From positions 1 through 8,232 of the forward strand of contig SBEK01000177.1 in the NCBI GenBank assembly GCA_009668925.1: a stretch of 8,232 nt of DNA, read 5' to 3'. A program made the position numbers and the translations under genes. Below the pieces are notes generated by a model that did not search any database, was not told the origin of the DNA, and saw only the letters and a list, made by a program, of their open reading frames with translations. The stretch comes from Deltaproteobacteria bacterium. GTDB taxonomy: Bacteria; Desulfobacterota; Syntrophia; Syntrophales; Smithellaceae. Shown here one piece after another: positions 1-6,065 of the stretch. Each line of letters begins with the position of its first letter. Position 1 is the first letter of the stretch.

Positions 1-466
1 CCCCCCCCCCCCCGCCGTGAAGGAGAATTTTTTCGCCGGGCCTGAGGGCGCCGCGTCAAAACACATTCGCCCAGACGGTAAAATAATTCTCCGGCGGCGC
101 CGCCGCTTCGGAAAGAGAAAGCCCCGGGGGACCCGGCGGGCAAGGCGCCGGGGGTACGGCGCAGTTTTCGGCATACCCGCCGCCGTGGACAAGCGCGCAA
201 ACGGCATCGCCACCCCGCCACTGCGTGACATCGCCGGCCGCGGCGGCAATGGTCCCGGCGACTTCCAGACCCAGGATGGGCGAGGCTCCGGGAGGCGGCG
301 GATAAAGCCCCGCGCGCTGCAAGACGTCGGGCCGGTTGACGCCGGTATAAGCCACTTCAATCAATACTTCGCCGGCCTTGAGCTCAGGCAAAGCGGTCTC
401 TTTAACCTGCATGCAGGAAGCCTTGCCTCCCCGGCCGTGATCAATATAATGCATCGTCTTTTTCAT
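1..466 (-). CDS. NAD(P)H:quinone oxidoreductase, PIG3-like MDR family, partial and interrupted
   Basis: This is the N-terminal part of a zinc-independent medium-chain dehydrogenase/reductase of the PIG3/zeta-crystallin quinone oxidoreductase group, which uses NAD(P)H to reduce quinones or activated double bonds in the cytoplasm. The GroES-like domain is clear: LPELKAGEVLIEVAYTGVNR (residues 27-46), then PDVLQRAGLYPPPPGASP, LGLEVAGTI, and the family segment ENYFTVWANVF ending at residue 136. An in-frame TGA follows at 56-58, but the same frame continues as RGALRPGEKILLHGG, the expected lead into the nucleotide-binding loop, before running into poly-G at the window edge. Proline and glycine substitutions between residues 105 and 126 and the 13-base C run at 1-13 suggest poor sequence at a contig end rather than a real stop. 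The ATG at 466 has AGGAGG-like AGGGAG at 472-477, five bases upstream. Family assignment is firm; the specific substrate is unknown. Confidence 0.85.
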
Positions 467-661
467 ATGAGCTCCCTGATTTGAATCACCCTCCCCGCGG
501 CAGGCTGCCGGGGCGGAAAAGGAACGCTGTTATATCGCCGCCCGCCGCGCATCAACGCCGGTCCGGCCTGATAAAAAACACGAACCACAATCCTCATATC
601 AAATATTCTAGAGAAGACATACTCCTTCTTTACCGCGACGCCCTCCTCCGGGCGCCAAAGT

Positions 662-684
662 ATCCTGCCGCGCCCCGGCAGGAT
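662..684 (-). other. Perfect 9-bp hairpin in the intergenic region
   Basis: ATCCTGCCG (662-670) and CGGCAGGAT (676-684) are exact inverted repeats around a five-base loop. On the minus strand the stem is followed by ACTTTGGCG, so there is no U-run and it does not look like a standard intrinsic terminator. It lies 119 bases beyond the CoA-transferase stop. It could be an RNA-processing or protective structure, a regulator site, or part of a Rho-dependent termination zone. The structure is directly visible; its role is unknown. Confidence 0.4.
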
Positions 685-782
685 CATTTCCGTAAACAAG
701 GATCAGGGCCGCATGTGTTGCCGGCCTTCATCTGACCCCCCGGGGCGCGACAGGTTTCTAAGGAGGGGGACACAAATTATTT

Positions 783-800
783 TACGGCATGATTGCCGTA
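783..800 (-). terminator. Hairpin just after the CoA-transferase stop, possible weak terminator
   Basis: TACGGCA (783-789) and TGCCGTA (794-800) form an exact 7-bp stem with a four-base loop, starting two bases after the TAG stop at 803-805. On the minus strand the stem is followed by AAATAATTTGTG, which is AT-rich but is not a U-tract. Position argues for a transcript-end structure; the missing U-tract argues against efficient intrinsic termination. Confidence 0.35.
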
Positions 801-802
801 CG

Positions 803-2098
803 CTATTGATCCGACGCAGGCTCCTTGGCCAGTTCCTCAGGCAGACGCTCCACTTCCGGCGCTTCATAAAGAACTTTTTCCCGATAAAGCGCGTCGATCT
901 CACCGGGAGAATAATTAAGGACCTGCGTTAGAATTTCCCTGTTATGCTCTCCCAGAAACGGGGCGTATCCCCTGATCGCGGAGGGCGTTTCGGAAAATTT
1001 AAAGGGACTGCCGAACATTCTCACGGGCCCCAGAAAGGGCTGGTACACTTTCGGGTTCATTTCGCGGGCGTTGATGTGGGGATCGACCGTGGCAACTTCG
1101 TCCAGTTCCTTCACGCGCGAGCAGGGAATTCCGGCGGCTTCGAGCTTGCGCTCGGCTTCTTCAACCGAATCCTGCGACATGACCCAGGCCTCGACGACTT
1201 CGTGAACGATGGCGGTATTCTCGGGAAGGCTGCGCGTCGGCACATCGATGAGCCTCGGATCCGTTTTCATCCAGTCGCAGGAAGACCCCAGGCATTCGAT
1301 CAGCGGATGCCAGCGGTTCTCCGACATGCTGGCAATCGCGATGGCGCCGTTTTTCCCGTTGTAAATCCCGTAAGGCGCGGACGAGACAATGGTCTGACCG
1401 GTTTTGGCCATCCGGACCGGATTTCCGAGAGCCTCTCCGGCCCAGTACCAGGGCAGGGCATGTTCATGCAGGGAATACAGACAGTCCACCATGGAAATGT
1501 CGATGTTCTGCCCTTCTCCGGTGACGGTCTTGTGGTGCAGCGCGGCCAGCATCGCCGTGCAGGCGTGCATCCCGGCCGTCGTGTCGCCGATGGAGACCGG
1601 CGCCATAATCGGCGGATTGCTCCGCCCCACCCAGCCGCTGGCGGCCTGAGCGATCACATCATAACCCGGTTTGTGGCTCGAGGGGCCCCAGTGGCCGAAG
1701 CAAGAAATGGAACAATAGATGATGTCGGGCTTGATTTTTTTCACCGACTCGTAATCCAGTTTGAGCCGCTCCATGACACCCGGCGCGAAATTTTCGAAGA
1801 TGATGTCGCTTTTCTTGATCATCTCGATGATGATTTCAAAGCCGCGCGGGTGCTTCATATCGATGCACAGACTCCTCTTACCGCGGTTGACATTGATGTG
1901 ATAGGAACTCTGCGTCACACCGTCGTGCGCGACCCGGAGATTCTGCCATCTCTCATTGGCGCCGTCTCCGTACTTCTCCACTTTGATTACGTTGGCGCCC
2001 ATATCGGCAAGCGTCTTCGCCGCATGGGGACCGGCCAACACCCAGGTAAAATCGAGGATGGTTACGTCAGAGAGAGGTCCCGGTTTTACTTTCTTCAT
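803..2098 (-). CDS. Class III CoA-transferase, CaiB/BaiF family
   Basis: This 431-residue cytoplasmic enzyme should move CoA from a donor thioester to a carboxylic acid by the class III mechanism, through mixed-anhydride and aspartyl-CoA intermediates. The N-terminal family block is present (LDFTWVLAGPHAA, then LADMGANVIKVE, residues 15-42), as are NRGKRSLCIDMK (71-82), FENFAPGVMERL (101-112) and the GEGQNIDISMVD segment. Its final Asp205 matches the catalytic aspartate of formyl-CoA transferase. Length is normal for the family, with a short charged C-terminal tail. The ATG at 2098 has AGAGGAG about eight bases upstream. It follows the dehydratase gene by 107 bases in the same direction, so the two probably share a transcript and a pathway, with this enzyme supplying or recycling the dehydratase's CoA thioester. 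Relatives act on carnitine, oxalate, benzylsuccinate, 2-hydroxyacids and bile acids, so the substrate cannot be read from sequence. Confidence 0.93.
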   Translation of the reverse strand: MKKVKPGPLSDVTILDFTWVLAGPHAAKTLADMGANVIKVEKYGDGANERWQNLRVAHDGVTQSSYHINVNRGKRSLCIDMKHPRGFEIIIEMIKKSDIIFENFAPGVMERLKLDYESVKKIKPDIIYCSISCFGHWGPSSHKPGYDVIAQAASGWVGRSNPPIMAPVSIGDTTAGMHACTAMLAALHHKTVTGEGQNIDISMVDCLYSLHEHALPWYWAGEALGNPVRMAKTGQTIVSSAPYGIYNGKNGAIAIASMSENRWHPLIECLGSSCDWMKTDPRLIDVPTRSLPENTAIVHEVVEAWVMSQDSVEEAERKLEAAGIPCSRVKELDEVATVDPHINAREMNPKVYQPFLGPVRMFGSPFKFSETPSAIRGYAPFLGEHNREILTQVLNYSPGEIDALYREKVLYEAPEVERLPEELAKEPASDQ

Positions 2099-2205
2099 AG
2101 ATCGTTGCTCCTCTTTGCTTTCCTACGGGATTCGGCGGCCGGGCAATGGCTCCCGCACCTTTGCCGGAGCCCCCGCGGTAGGCCCTGCCGCCTGCTTCCG
2201 CATGT

Positions 2206-3678
2206 CTAATACCAGGAATGTTTTTCCCGGAATATGCCTTTCGTCGAGCCTTCATATTGAATACCGGCGAGCCTTTTCGCGATGTTTTTCGAATGCTCGA
2301 TGTTGTGGTCCCGGTAAATGGCGACTTTCTCGATCACCGGCGAACCGCCGCCGTGCAGCGCATCGATCAGCTTATGTCCGCCCCAGGCCGAGGACATCAT
2401 GTCCTGGAAAAGCCGGAAGGCGCGGTGCTGATTCTCAGCGGAGATTTCCGGAACGCGCATGATGTATTTTTCCAGAAAGGGCCGCGTGGTCTCATTGAAG
2501 AAGTCGTCTTCATGAGGCAACGTCGCCGCCAATCCGCCGGCAATGGCCGCCAGCGCTTCATACTCTCCGTAGATCGCCTCTCCCGCCAGCATCCGGCCGG
2601 CGTTGCAGTAATTGGTATCGGGAATGCAGGTGCCGGAGGCGGCCATCGTGCTGGTCATGGCCGCCGCGATGCCCGACGCGTAAATCAAATCGACCACCTG
2701 GATCATGTCCGCCAGCTTGTGGCGCACATGTTGGGCGTTGGCAATGCCGTTGTATTCCGCCGCGAGAGCCGTCGCCCCGGTGAAGATCTCCGAAACGGCC
2801 GCTTTGCATCCGGTGTAACTGTGGCGGTGGTACAAAGCGAAAAACAGCGCCGCTTTGCCGGCCTGTTCCGTTTCACCGCAAAGGAAAACGCGGTCCCAGG
2901 GAACGAAGACATGGTCGAAAATCGTCATGGAGTGCGATTCACCCTGTTTGCAGTAAGGCGACTCCATCCTTTTATGCTGGGGCGGATTGAAGGCGCCGTT
3001 AATGAGATAGATGCCTTCCGCGTCGGCGGGAACGGAGAACGCCACGGCCCAGTCCGTCTCGTCGGCGACCATATTGCGGGTGGGAAGAACAACGATCTCG
3101 TCCGCGTACGCGGAGCAGGAATTATGCGCTTTGGCGCCGTTGACGATGATGCCGTCGGCCCTCTTTTCCACGACGCGCAGGTAGAGATCCGGGTCTTTCT
3201 GCTTTCCGGGACGCCACGCCCGGTTCCCCTTGACATCGGTCTGGGCGCAGACCAGCGACAGATCTTCTTTCTGGACCTTTTTCATGAATTCGATAAAGTT
3301 GGTATAGTAGTGCGTGCCGTGTTTCTGGTCGGCGTCGAAGCTCGCGATCGACAGGGCGTTTAGCGCATCGATGCCCATGCAGCGCTGGATGCAGCCGCCC
3401 ACTTCCTGGCAATACAGGCGCGTCATCTTCTGCTTGGCGAGCAGGTCCTCCATGTTCTGGTGGATATGGGTGAAGCGGTTGACTTTTTCGCCGGTGATAT
3501 GCGAGGTCGCGACGCCTACACCGCCAAACTCCGGATCGGCGGCATAATCATATGTGGCGGCGATTACCTCGATGCCGCCGATGATGCTCGGATCGAACCG
3601 GTCCACCAGCTTGCCCTGCTGATAAACATTCGGCCGGAGCTTCATCATCCTTTCTTTGTACTCTTTCCCGGAAATCAT
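2206..3678 (-). CDS. 4-hydroxybutyryl-CoA dehydratase / vinylacetyl-CoA isomerase family protein (AbfD-like)
   Basis: This is a 490-residue FAD and [4Fe-4S] enzyme of the AbfD group, within the wider 4-hydroxyphenylacetate 3-hydroxylase (HpaB) superfamily. AbfD turns 4-hydroxybutyryl-CoA into crotonyl-CoA through a ketyl-radical step. By a remembered alignment to the Clostridium aminobutyricum enzyme (also 490 residues), the four cluster ligands Cys99, Cys103, His292 and Cys299 correspond to Cys96, Cys100 (GGCIQRC) and His284, Cys291 (YHRHSYTGC) here. Tyr288 and Lys292 match Tyr296 and Lys300. HpaB monooxygenases lack these ligands, so this is a dehydratase/isomerase-type protein rather than a hydroxylase. 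Active-site positions Thr190, Glu257 and Glu455 appear as Ser187, His249 and Asp439, so the substrate may differ. Other family blocks are NRFTHIHQN (67-75), KDPDLYLRVVEKR (161-173) and GAKAHNS (181-187). The ATG at 3678 has AAAGGAG eight bases upstream. The CoA-transferase gene follows. Confidence 0.88.
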   Translation of the reverse strand: MISGKEYKERMMKLRPNVYQQGKLVDRFDPSIIGGIEVIAATYDYAADPEFGGVGVATSHITGEKVNRFTHIHQNMEDLLAKQKMTRLYCQEVGGCIQRCMGIDALNALSIASFDADQKHGTHYYTNFIEFMKKVQKEDLSLVCAQTDVKGNRAWRPGKQKDPDLYLRVVEKRADGIIVNGAKAHNSCSAYADEIVVLPTRNMVADETDWAVAFSVPADAEGIYLINGAFNPPQHKRMESPYCKQGESHSMTIFDHVFVPWDRVFLCGETEQAGKAALFFALYHRHSYTGCKAAVSEIFTGATALAAEYNGIANAQHVRHKLADMIQVVDLIYASGIAAAMTSTMAASGTCIPDTNYCNAGRMLAGEAIYGEYEALAAIAGGLAATLPHEDDFFNETTRPFLEKYIMRVPEISAENQHRAFRLFQDMMSSAWGGHKLIDALHGGGSPVIEKVAIYRDHNIEHSKNIAKRLAGIQYEGSTKGIFREKHSWY

Positions 3679-3745
3679 TTCTTTTACTCCTTTGTAAAAA
3701 TTTCAAAACCCGTCGGCTGGCAGATACCTGCGGAAATCAACGTTT

Positions 3746-3820
3746 TGTCATTTCGACCGCAGGGAGAAATCTTAAGATCCCTCGCCTGCGCTCGGGATAT
3801 GGATTTCTCAGTCACTTCGT
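3746..3820. repeat. Composite extragenic palindromic repeat (REP-like)
   Basis: A CTTAAG palindrome at 3771-3776 is flanked by imperfect inverted arms: 3747-3770, starting GTCATTTCGACCGCAGG, and 3777-3800, containing CTCGCCTGCGCTCGGGAT. TGCGGTCG, the complement of 3754-3761, matches TGCGCTCG at 3787-3794 in seven of eight bases. A second, exact pairing joins GAGAAATC (3764-3771) to GATTTCTC (3802-3809), with ATCCC/GGGAT (3777-3781 and 3794-3798) nested inside. The starting motif recurs directly as GTCACTTCG at 3811-3819. This matches the style of short dispersed intergenic palindromes starting GTCATTTCGACC that I recall from many anaerobe genomes. Only one copy lies in this window, so repeat status rests on that recollection. 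Confidence 0.65.
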
Positions 3821-3979
3821 TTCTTACCCTGATAACCTGAAGGTCGCACGAGGGCAGACACCGAAACGATAATTTATTTTCGCAGGCTCCATATCCAGCC
3901 CGGCACGCGATGAAAGCCGCCTCCGCCCGAAGCCGAAGAAAAGAACGGAGACGGATTTCATCTGATGCCTCTATGTATA

Positions 3980-4012
3980 CTTCGGCGCGCCGCCAGGCGA
4001 TCGCGCCGGAAG
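3980..4012 (-). terminator. Stem-loop after the substrate-binding protein gene, possible terminator
   Basis: CTTCGGCGCG (3980-3989) pairs with CGCGCCGGAAG (4002-4012) with one bulged base, giving a strong 10-bp GC-rich stem and a 12-base loop. It lies 11 bases beyond the TAA stop at 4024-4026. On the minus strand it is followed by TATACATAGAGG and not by a U-tract, so it may stabilise the mRNA end or act with Rho rather than terminate by itself. Confidence 0.45.
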
Positions 4013-4023
4013 GTTCAGGTCCT

Positions 4024-5289
4024 TTATTTCCTGGTCTGCCATTCGGGCAGCGGAATCATGATCGCTTTGCGCTCCGCGTATTTATCAGGCCATACACAGT
4101 AATTTAAACCACCCTGCCACTGCATCATCACCGAAAACGCGCGTTCATTCTGACCCGGTTCGGCGCTCTTTTCATTAAACTTCACGCCCCATCCCATGTG
4201 GGTTCCGCCCGCGGGGATGTCGATCTTGAAAGCCGCCGCTTTGACCGCGTCGGGATCCAGAGAAGCCGTTTTGGCCAGCACCTGCGTATAGAAGACCCAG
4301 GCGCCGGTGAAGGCGGACATGGCATGCAGGTCGGGGTAATCGCCGTATTTCTTCTTGTAGCGTTCGAAAACCGTCTTCAGAGGCGGATCGAGCTTCGGGC
4401 TGAGGCTCTTCGGATCTTTGACAAGCGGGAAGTCGGCGCTGAACACGCCGTCCGAATCTTTTCCCAGCGCCTTGGCAAAATCGAGAACGCCGTGGCCGCC
4501 GCCCGTTCCGACGAAGGCTTTAACATTCAAATTCATTTCCCGCATCTGGCGGGACCACAAAATCGCATCATTGGTGTAGCAGGTCGTCAGAATAATGTCC
4601 GGCTTCAGCATCTTGAATTTCATCACGATCGGCGCCAGGTCTGTTACGGTCTTGCTGTAGCTTTCCTGAGCAACGACATTGACACCGTTTTGTTTCAGGC
4701 GCTTTCCGGCCGCGGCCATCACCGACGTTCCGTAAAGCGAATCTTCATGGGCAATCGCCACCTTGAGATCCTTGACATTGATCTTCAGGTCTTTGGCCAG
4801 TTTCGTCATAATGAAATCAGCCGCCGCAAAACCGAAGGCGCTGGAATTCGTACTGGTCCGGAAGAGATATTTGAAGTTTCGCTGCGTAATGTTGTCGGCG
4901 ATCGCGCCGGTCTCCCAGTATATCTTATTGCCCTTCTCCGCCACGGCGGAAGCGACGAACGACAGCGAACTGGAGTACGTGCCGAAGATCACATTTATTT
5001 TTTCAACGTTGATCAGACGCTCCGCTTCACTGCGGGCCGCATCCGTGGTCGGTCCGTCCGCCTTGACCAGCTGCACCTTCTTGCCTTTGACGCCGCCGCG
5101 CTCATTGAATATGTCCGTGGCCAATTCCACGCCGTTCATATCATGAGTCCCCAGTAACGCCATGGGCCCGCTTAAAGGATAAAGCGCTCCGATTCGAAAC
5201 ACATCCGCGGCTTTGGCGCCAAACGGCCAAACAGCCAGCATCGTCAGACAACACAACGCGGTAATCAATTTACCAGACCATCTCTTCAT
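4024..5289 (-). CDS. Branched-chain amino acid-type ABC transporter substrate-binding protein (LivK-like)
   Basis: This 421-residue periplasmic protein captures the ligand for the adjacent Liv-type transporter. Residues 1-27 form a Sec signal peptide: a KR N-terminus, a hydrophobic core ITALCCLTMLAVW and an AKA-A cleavage site. The Cys pair in the core does not form a lipobox, so a soluble periplasmic form is likely. The mature protein starts with the Peripla_BP_6 hallmark FRIGALYPLSGPMALLG, followed by GVELATDIFNERGGVKG and then FGTYSSSLSFVASAVAEKG (103-121). It is longer than classical LivK, about 345 mature residues, and resembles the binding proteins of transporters for organic acids, aromatic acids or amides as much as leucine binders. 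The ATG at 5289 is chosen because AGGAGG lies six bases upstream. It lies 65 bases behind the LivF gene and is probably co-transcribed with it. The ligand cannot be told from sequence. Confidence 0.92.
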   Translation of the reverse strand: MKRWSGKLITALCCLTMLAVWPFGAKAADVFRIGALYPLSGPMALLGTHDMNGVELATDIFNERGGVKGKKVQLVKADGPTTDAARSEAERLINVEKINVIFGTYSSSLSFVASAVAEKGNKIYWETGAIADNITQRNFKYLFRTSTNSSAFGFAAADFIMTKLAKDLKINVKDLKVAIAHEDSLYGTSVMAAAGKRLKQNGVNVVAQESYSKTVTDLAPIVMKFKMLKPDIILTTCYTNDAILWSRQMREMNLNVKAFVGTGGGHGVLDFAKALGKDSDGVFSADFPLVKDPKSLSPKLDPPLKTVFERYKKKYGDYPDLHAMSAFTGAWVFYTQVLAKTASLDPDAVKAAAFKIDIPAGGTHMGWGVKFNEKSAEPGQNERAFSVMMQWQGGLNYCVWPDKYAERKAIMIPLPEWQTRK

Positions 5290-5295
5290 TTCAAT

Positions 5296-5301
5296 CCTCC
5301 T
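5296..5301 (-). promoter_or_regulatory. Ribosome binding site that fixes the binding-protein start
   Basis: A perfect AGGAGG on the minus strand lies six bases before the ATG at 5287-5289. It rules out the in-frame TTG at 5305-5307, which overlaps no such site and would put six extra charged residues in front of an otherwise normal signal peptide. Confidence 0.85.
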
Positions 5302-5354
5302 AATCAATCTTATTTACAGCACCCTTATATGCAGGCTTTCACCGGAAATCTTGG

Positions 5355-6065
5355 CTAGATTCCCAGGTAAGCCTCCCTGACTCTGGGATCATTGAGCAGG
5401 TCTTTTCCCCGCCCGTTGAGGATGATCGATCCGTTTTCCAGGACGTACACATCGTCGGAAATCATCAAGGACTGCAGCACATTCTGCTCCACAAGCAGCA
5501 CCGTGATGCCGTCCGATTTAATCTTTTCAATCGTTTCAAAAACCGTCTTGACGATCAGCGGGCTCAAGCCCAGGGAAGGCTCGTCCAGCATCAGCAGTTT
5601 CGGCCTCGCCATCAATCCCCGGCCGATGGCCACCATCTGCTGCTCGCCGCCGCTCAGCGTTCCCGCCAGTTGATCTTCGCGATCCTCGAGTTTCGGGAAA
5701 TAATTGTAAACGGTCTTCAAAAGCGAGGGGATGTCCTTGCGCGAGCGGTGATTAAACGCCCCCAGTTCGAGATTCTCGAGCACCGTCATATCGGGAAAGA
5801 GCAGCCTTCCTTCGGGAACCTGGACGATGCCTTCGTCCACGATTTTATGAGGGGGGAGACGCTGAATTTCTTTTCCGGCAAAAGAGATGGTTCCCTGAAA
5901 GCAGGGCAGAACGCCCGATATGGTGTTCATAAGCGTCGTTTTGCCCGCGCCGTTCGATCCGACGATGGAGATGATGTGGCCTTCCCGGACGGCAAGGGAT
6001 ACGTCGCGGATCGCCGTCAGATCCCCGTATTTGGTCGTTACGTTATTTAAGCCCAGCAGTTGCAT
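5355..6065 (-). CDS. livF: Branched-chain amino acid-type ABC transporter ATP-binding protein LivF
   Basis: This 236-residue cytoplasmic ATPase is one of the two nucleotide-binding subunits that power the Liv-type importer. From the start chosen here it has Walker A GSNGAGKTT (36-44), Q-loop Gln82 in VQVPEGR, a textbook LSGGEQQ signature (137-143) and Walker B LLMLDEP (157-163). The H-loop position is Gln194 in LVEQN, as is usual for LivF rather than LivG. Length is normal. The ATG at 6065 gives the standard LivF N-terminus and has GGGGG eight bases upstream. An in-frame ATG at 6089 would add eight residues but has only a distant AAGGA. The start lies inside the end of the preceding LivM-LivG frame (overlap about 23 bases), which suggests translational coupling. 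The signature here is canonical and the partner ATPase's is not, so the two ATP sites may be unequal. Confidence 0.95.
   Translation of the reverse strand: MQLLGLNNVTTKYGDLTAIRDVSLAVREGHIISIVGSNGAGKTTLMNTISGVLPCFQGTISFAGKEIQRLPPHKIVDEGIVQVPEGRLLFPDMTVLENLELGAFNHRSRKDIPSLLKTVYNYFPKLEDREDQLAGTLSGGEQQMVAIGRGLMARPKLLMLDEPSLGLSPLIVKTVFETIEKIKSDGITVLLVEQNVLQSLMISDDVYVLENGSIILNGRGKDLLNDPRVREAYLGI

Larger units (their letters stand above)
467..802 (-). other. Intergenic region between the CoA-transferase and the quinone oxidoreductase
   Basis: No convincing gene lies in these 336 bases. They contain two perfect-stem hairpins (783-800 and 662-684) and a GC-rich imperfect hairpin near 493-513, close to the start of the oxidoreductase gene. 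Reading on the minus strand, a TTGATG (550-555) and a TATAAC (529-534) lie 15 bases apart. This is promoter-like, but the spacer is too short for a good sigma-70 site. The length of the gap suggests the oxidoreductase gene may be transcribed separately from the CoA-transferase gene. Confidence 0.5.
3679..4023 (-). other. Intergenic region between the binding protein and the dehydratase
   Basis: These 345 bases hold no convincing gene. A stem-loop (3980-4012) sits just after the binding-protein stop, and a composite palindromic repeat fills about 3746-3820. The stretch 3841-3979 shows nothing I can name. Upstream of the dehydratase start I see its ribosome binding site and an AT-rich leader, but no well-spaced -35/-10 pair. 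The gap probably separates a transporter transcript from a catabolic-enzyme transcript, although read-through is possible. Confidence 0.5.

Noticed and set aside
56..58. TGA read as selenocysteine or as a recoded sense codon
   Set aside because: No Sec residue is expected at this position of the MDR family, I saw no SECIS-like stem directly after it, and the surrounding bases look like error-prone edge sequence. The other complete genes use TAG or TAA stops, which neither supports nor excludes recoding.
463..699. A 78-codon minus-strand frame whose TGA overlaps the oxidoreductase ATG (ATGA), suggesting translational coupling
   Set aside because: It starts with TTG without a good ribosome binding site, spans a perfect hairpin, and its product resembles nothing I know. 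The overlap is probably chance.
2142..2171. Two crossing stems (GGCAA/TTGCC and GGCTCC/GGAGCC) in the dehydratase to CoA-transferase gap, suggesting a pseudoknot or riboswitch
   Set aside because: The connecting loops are too short on one side (zero bases across a 5-bp stem) for a standard H-type pseudoknot, so they are at best competing weak hairpins.
944..2209. Long open frame of 421 codons on the plus strand opposite the CoA-transferase gene; similar ones lie at 2218-3363, 4198-5157 and 5920-7278
   Set aside because: All are antisense to strongly recognisable genes, are rich in Arg, Gly, His and Asp as expected of GC-rich complements, and show no family motifs or ribosome binding sites.
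5290..5307. TTG start that would lengthen the binding protein by six residues
   Set aside because: The AGGAGG at 5296-5301 lies within that extension and is ideally spaced for the ATG at 5289, which also gives a normal signal peptide.
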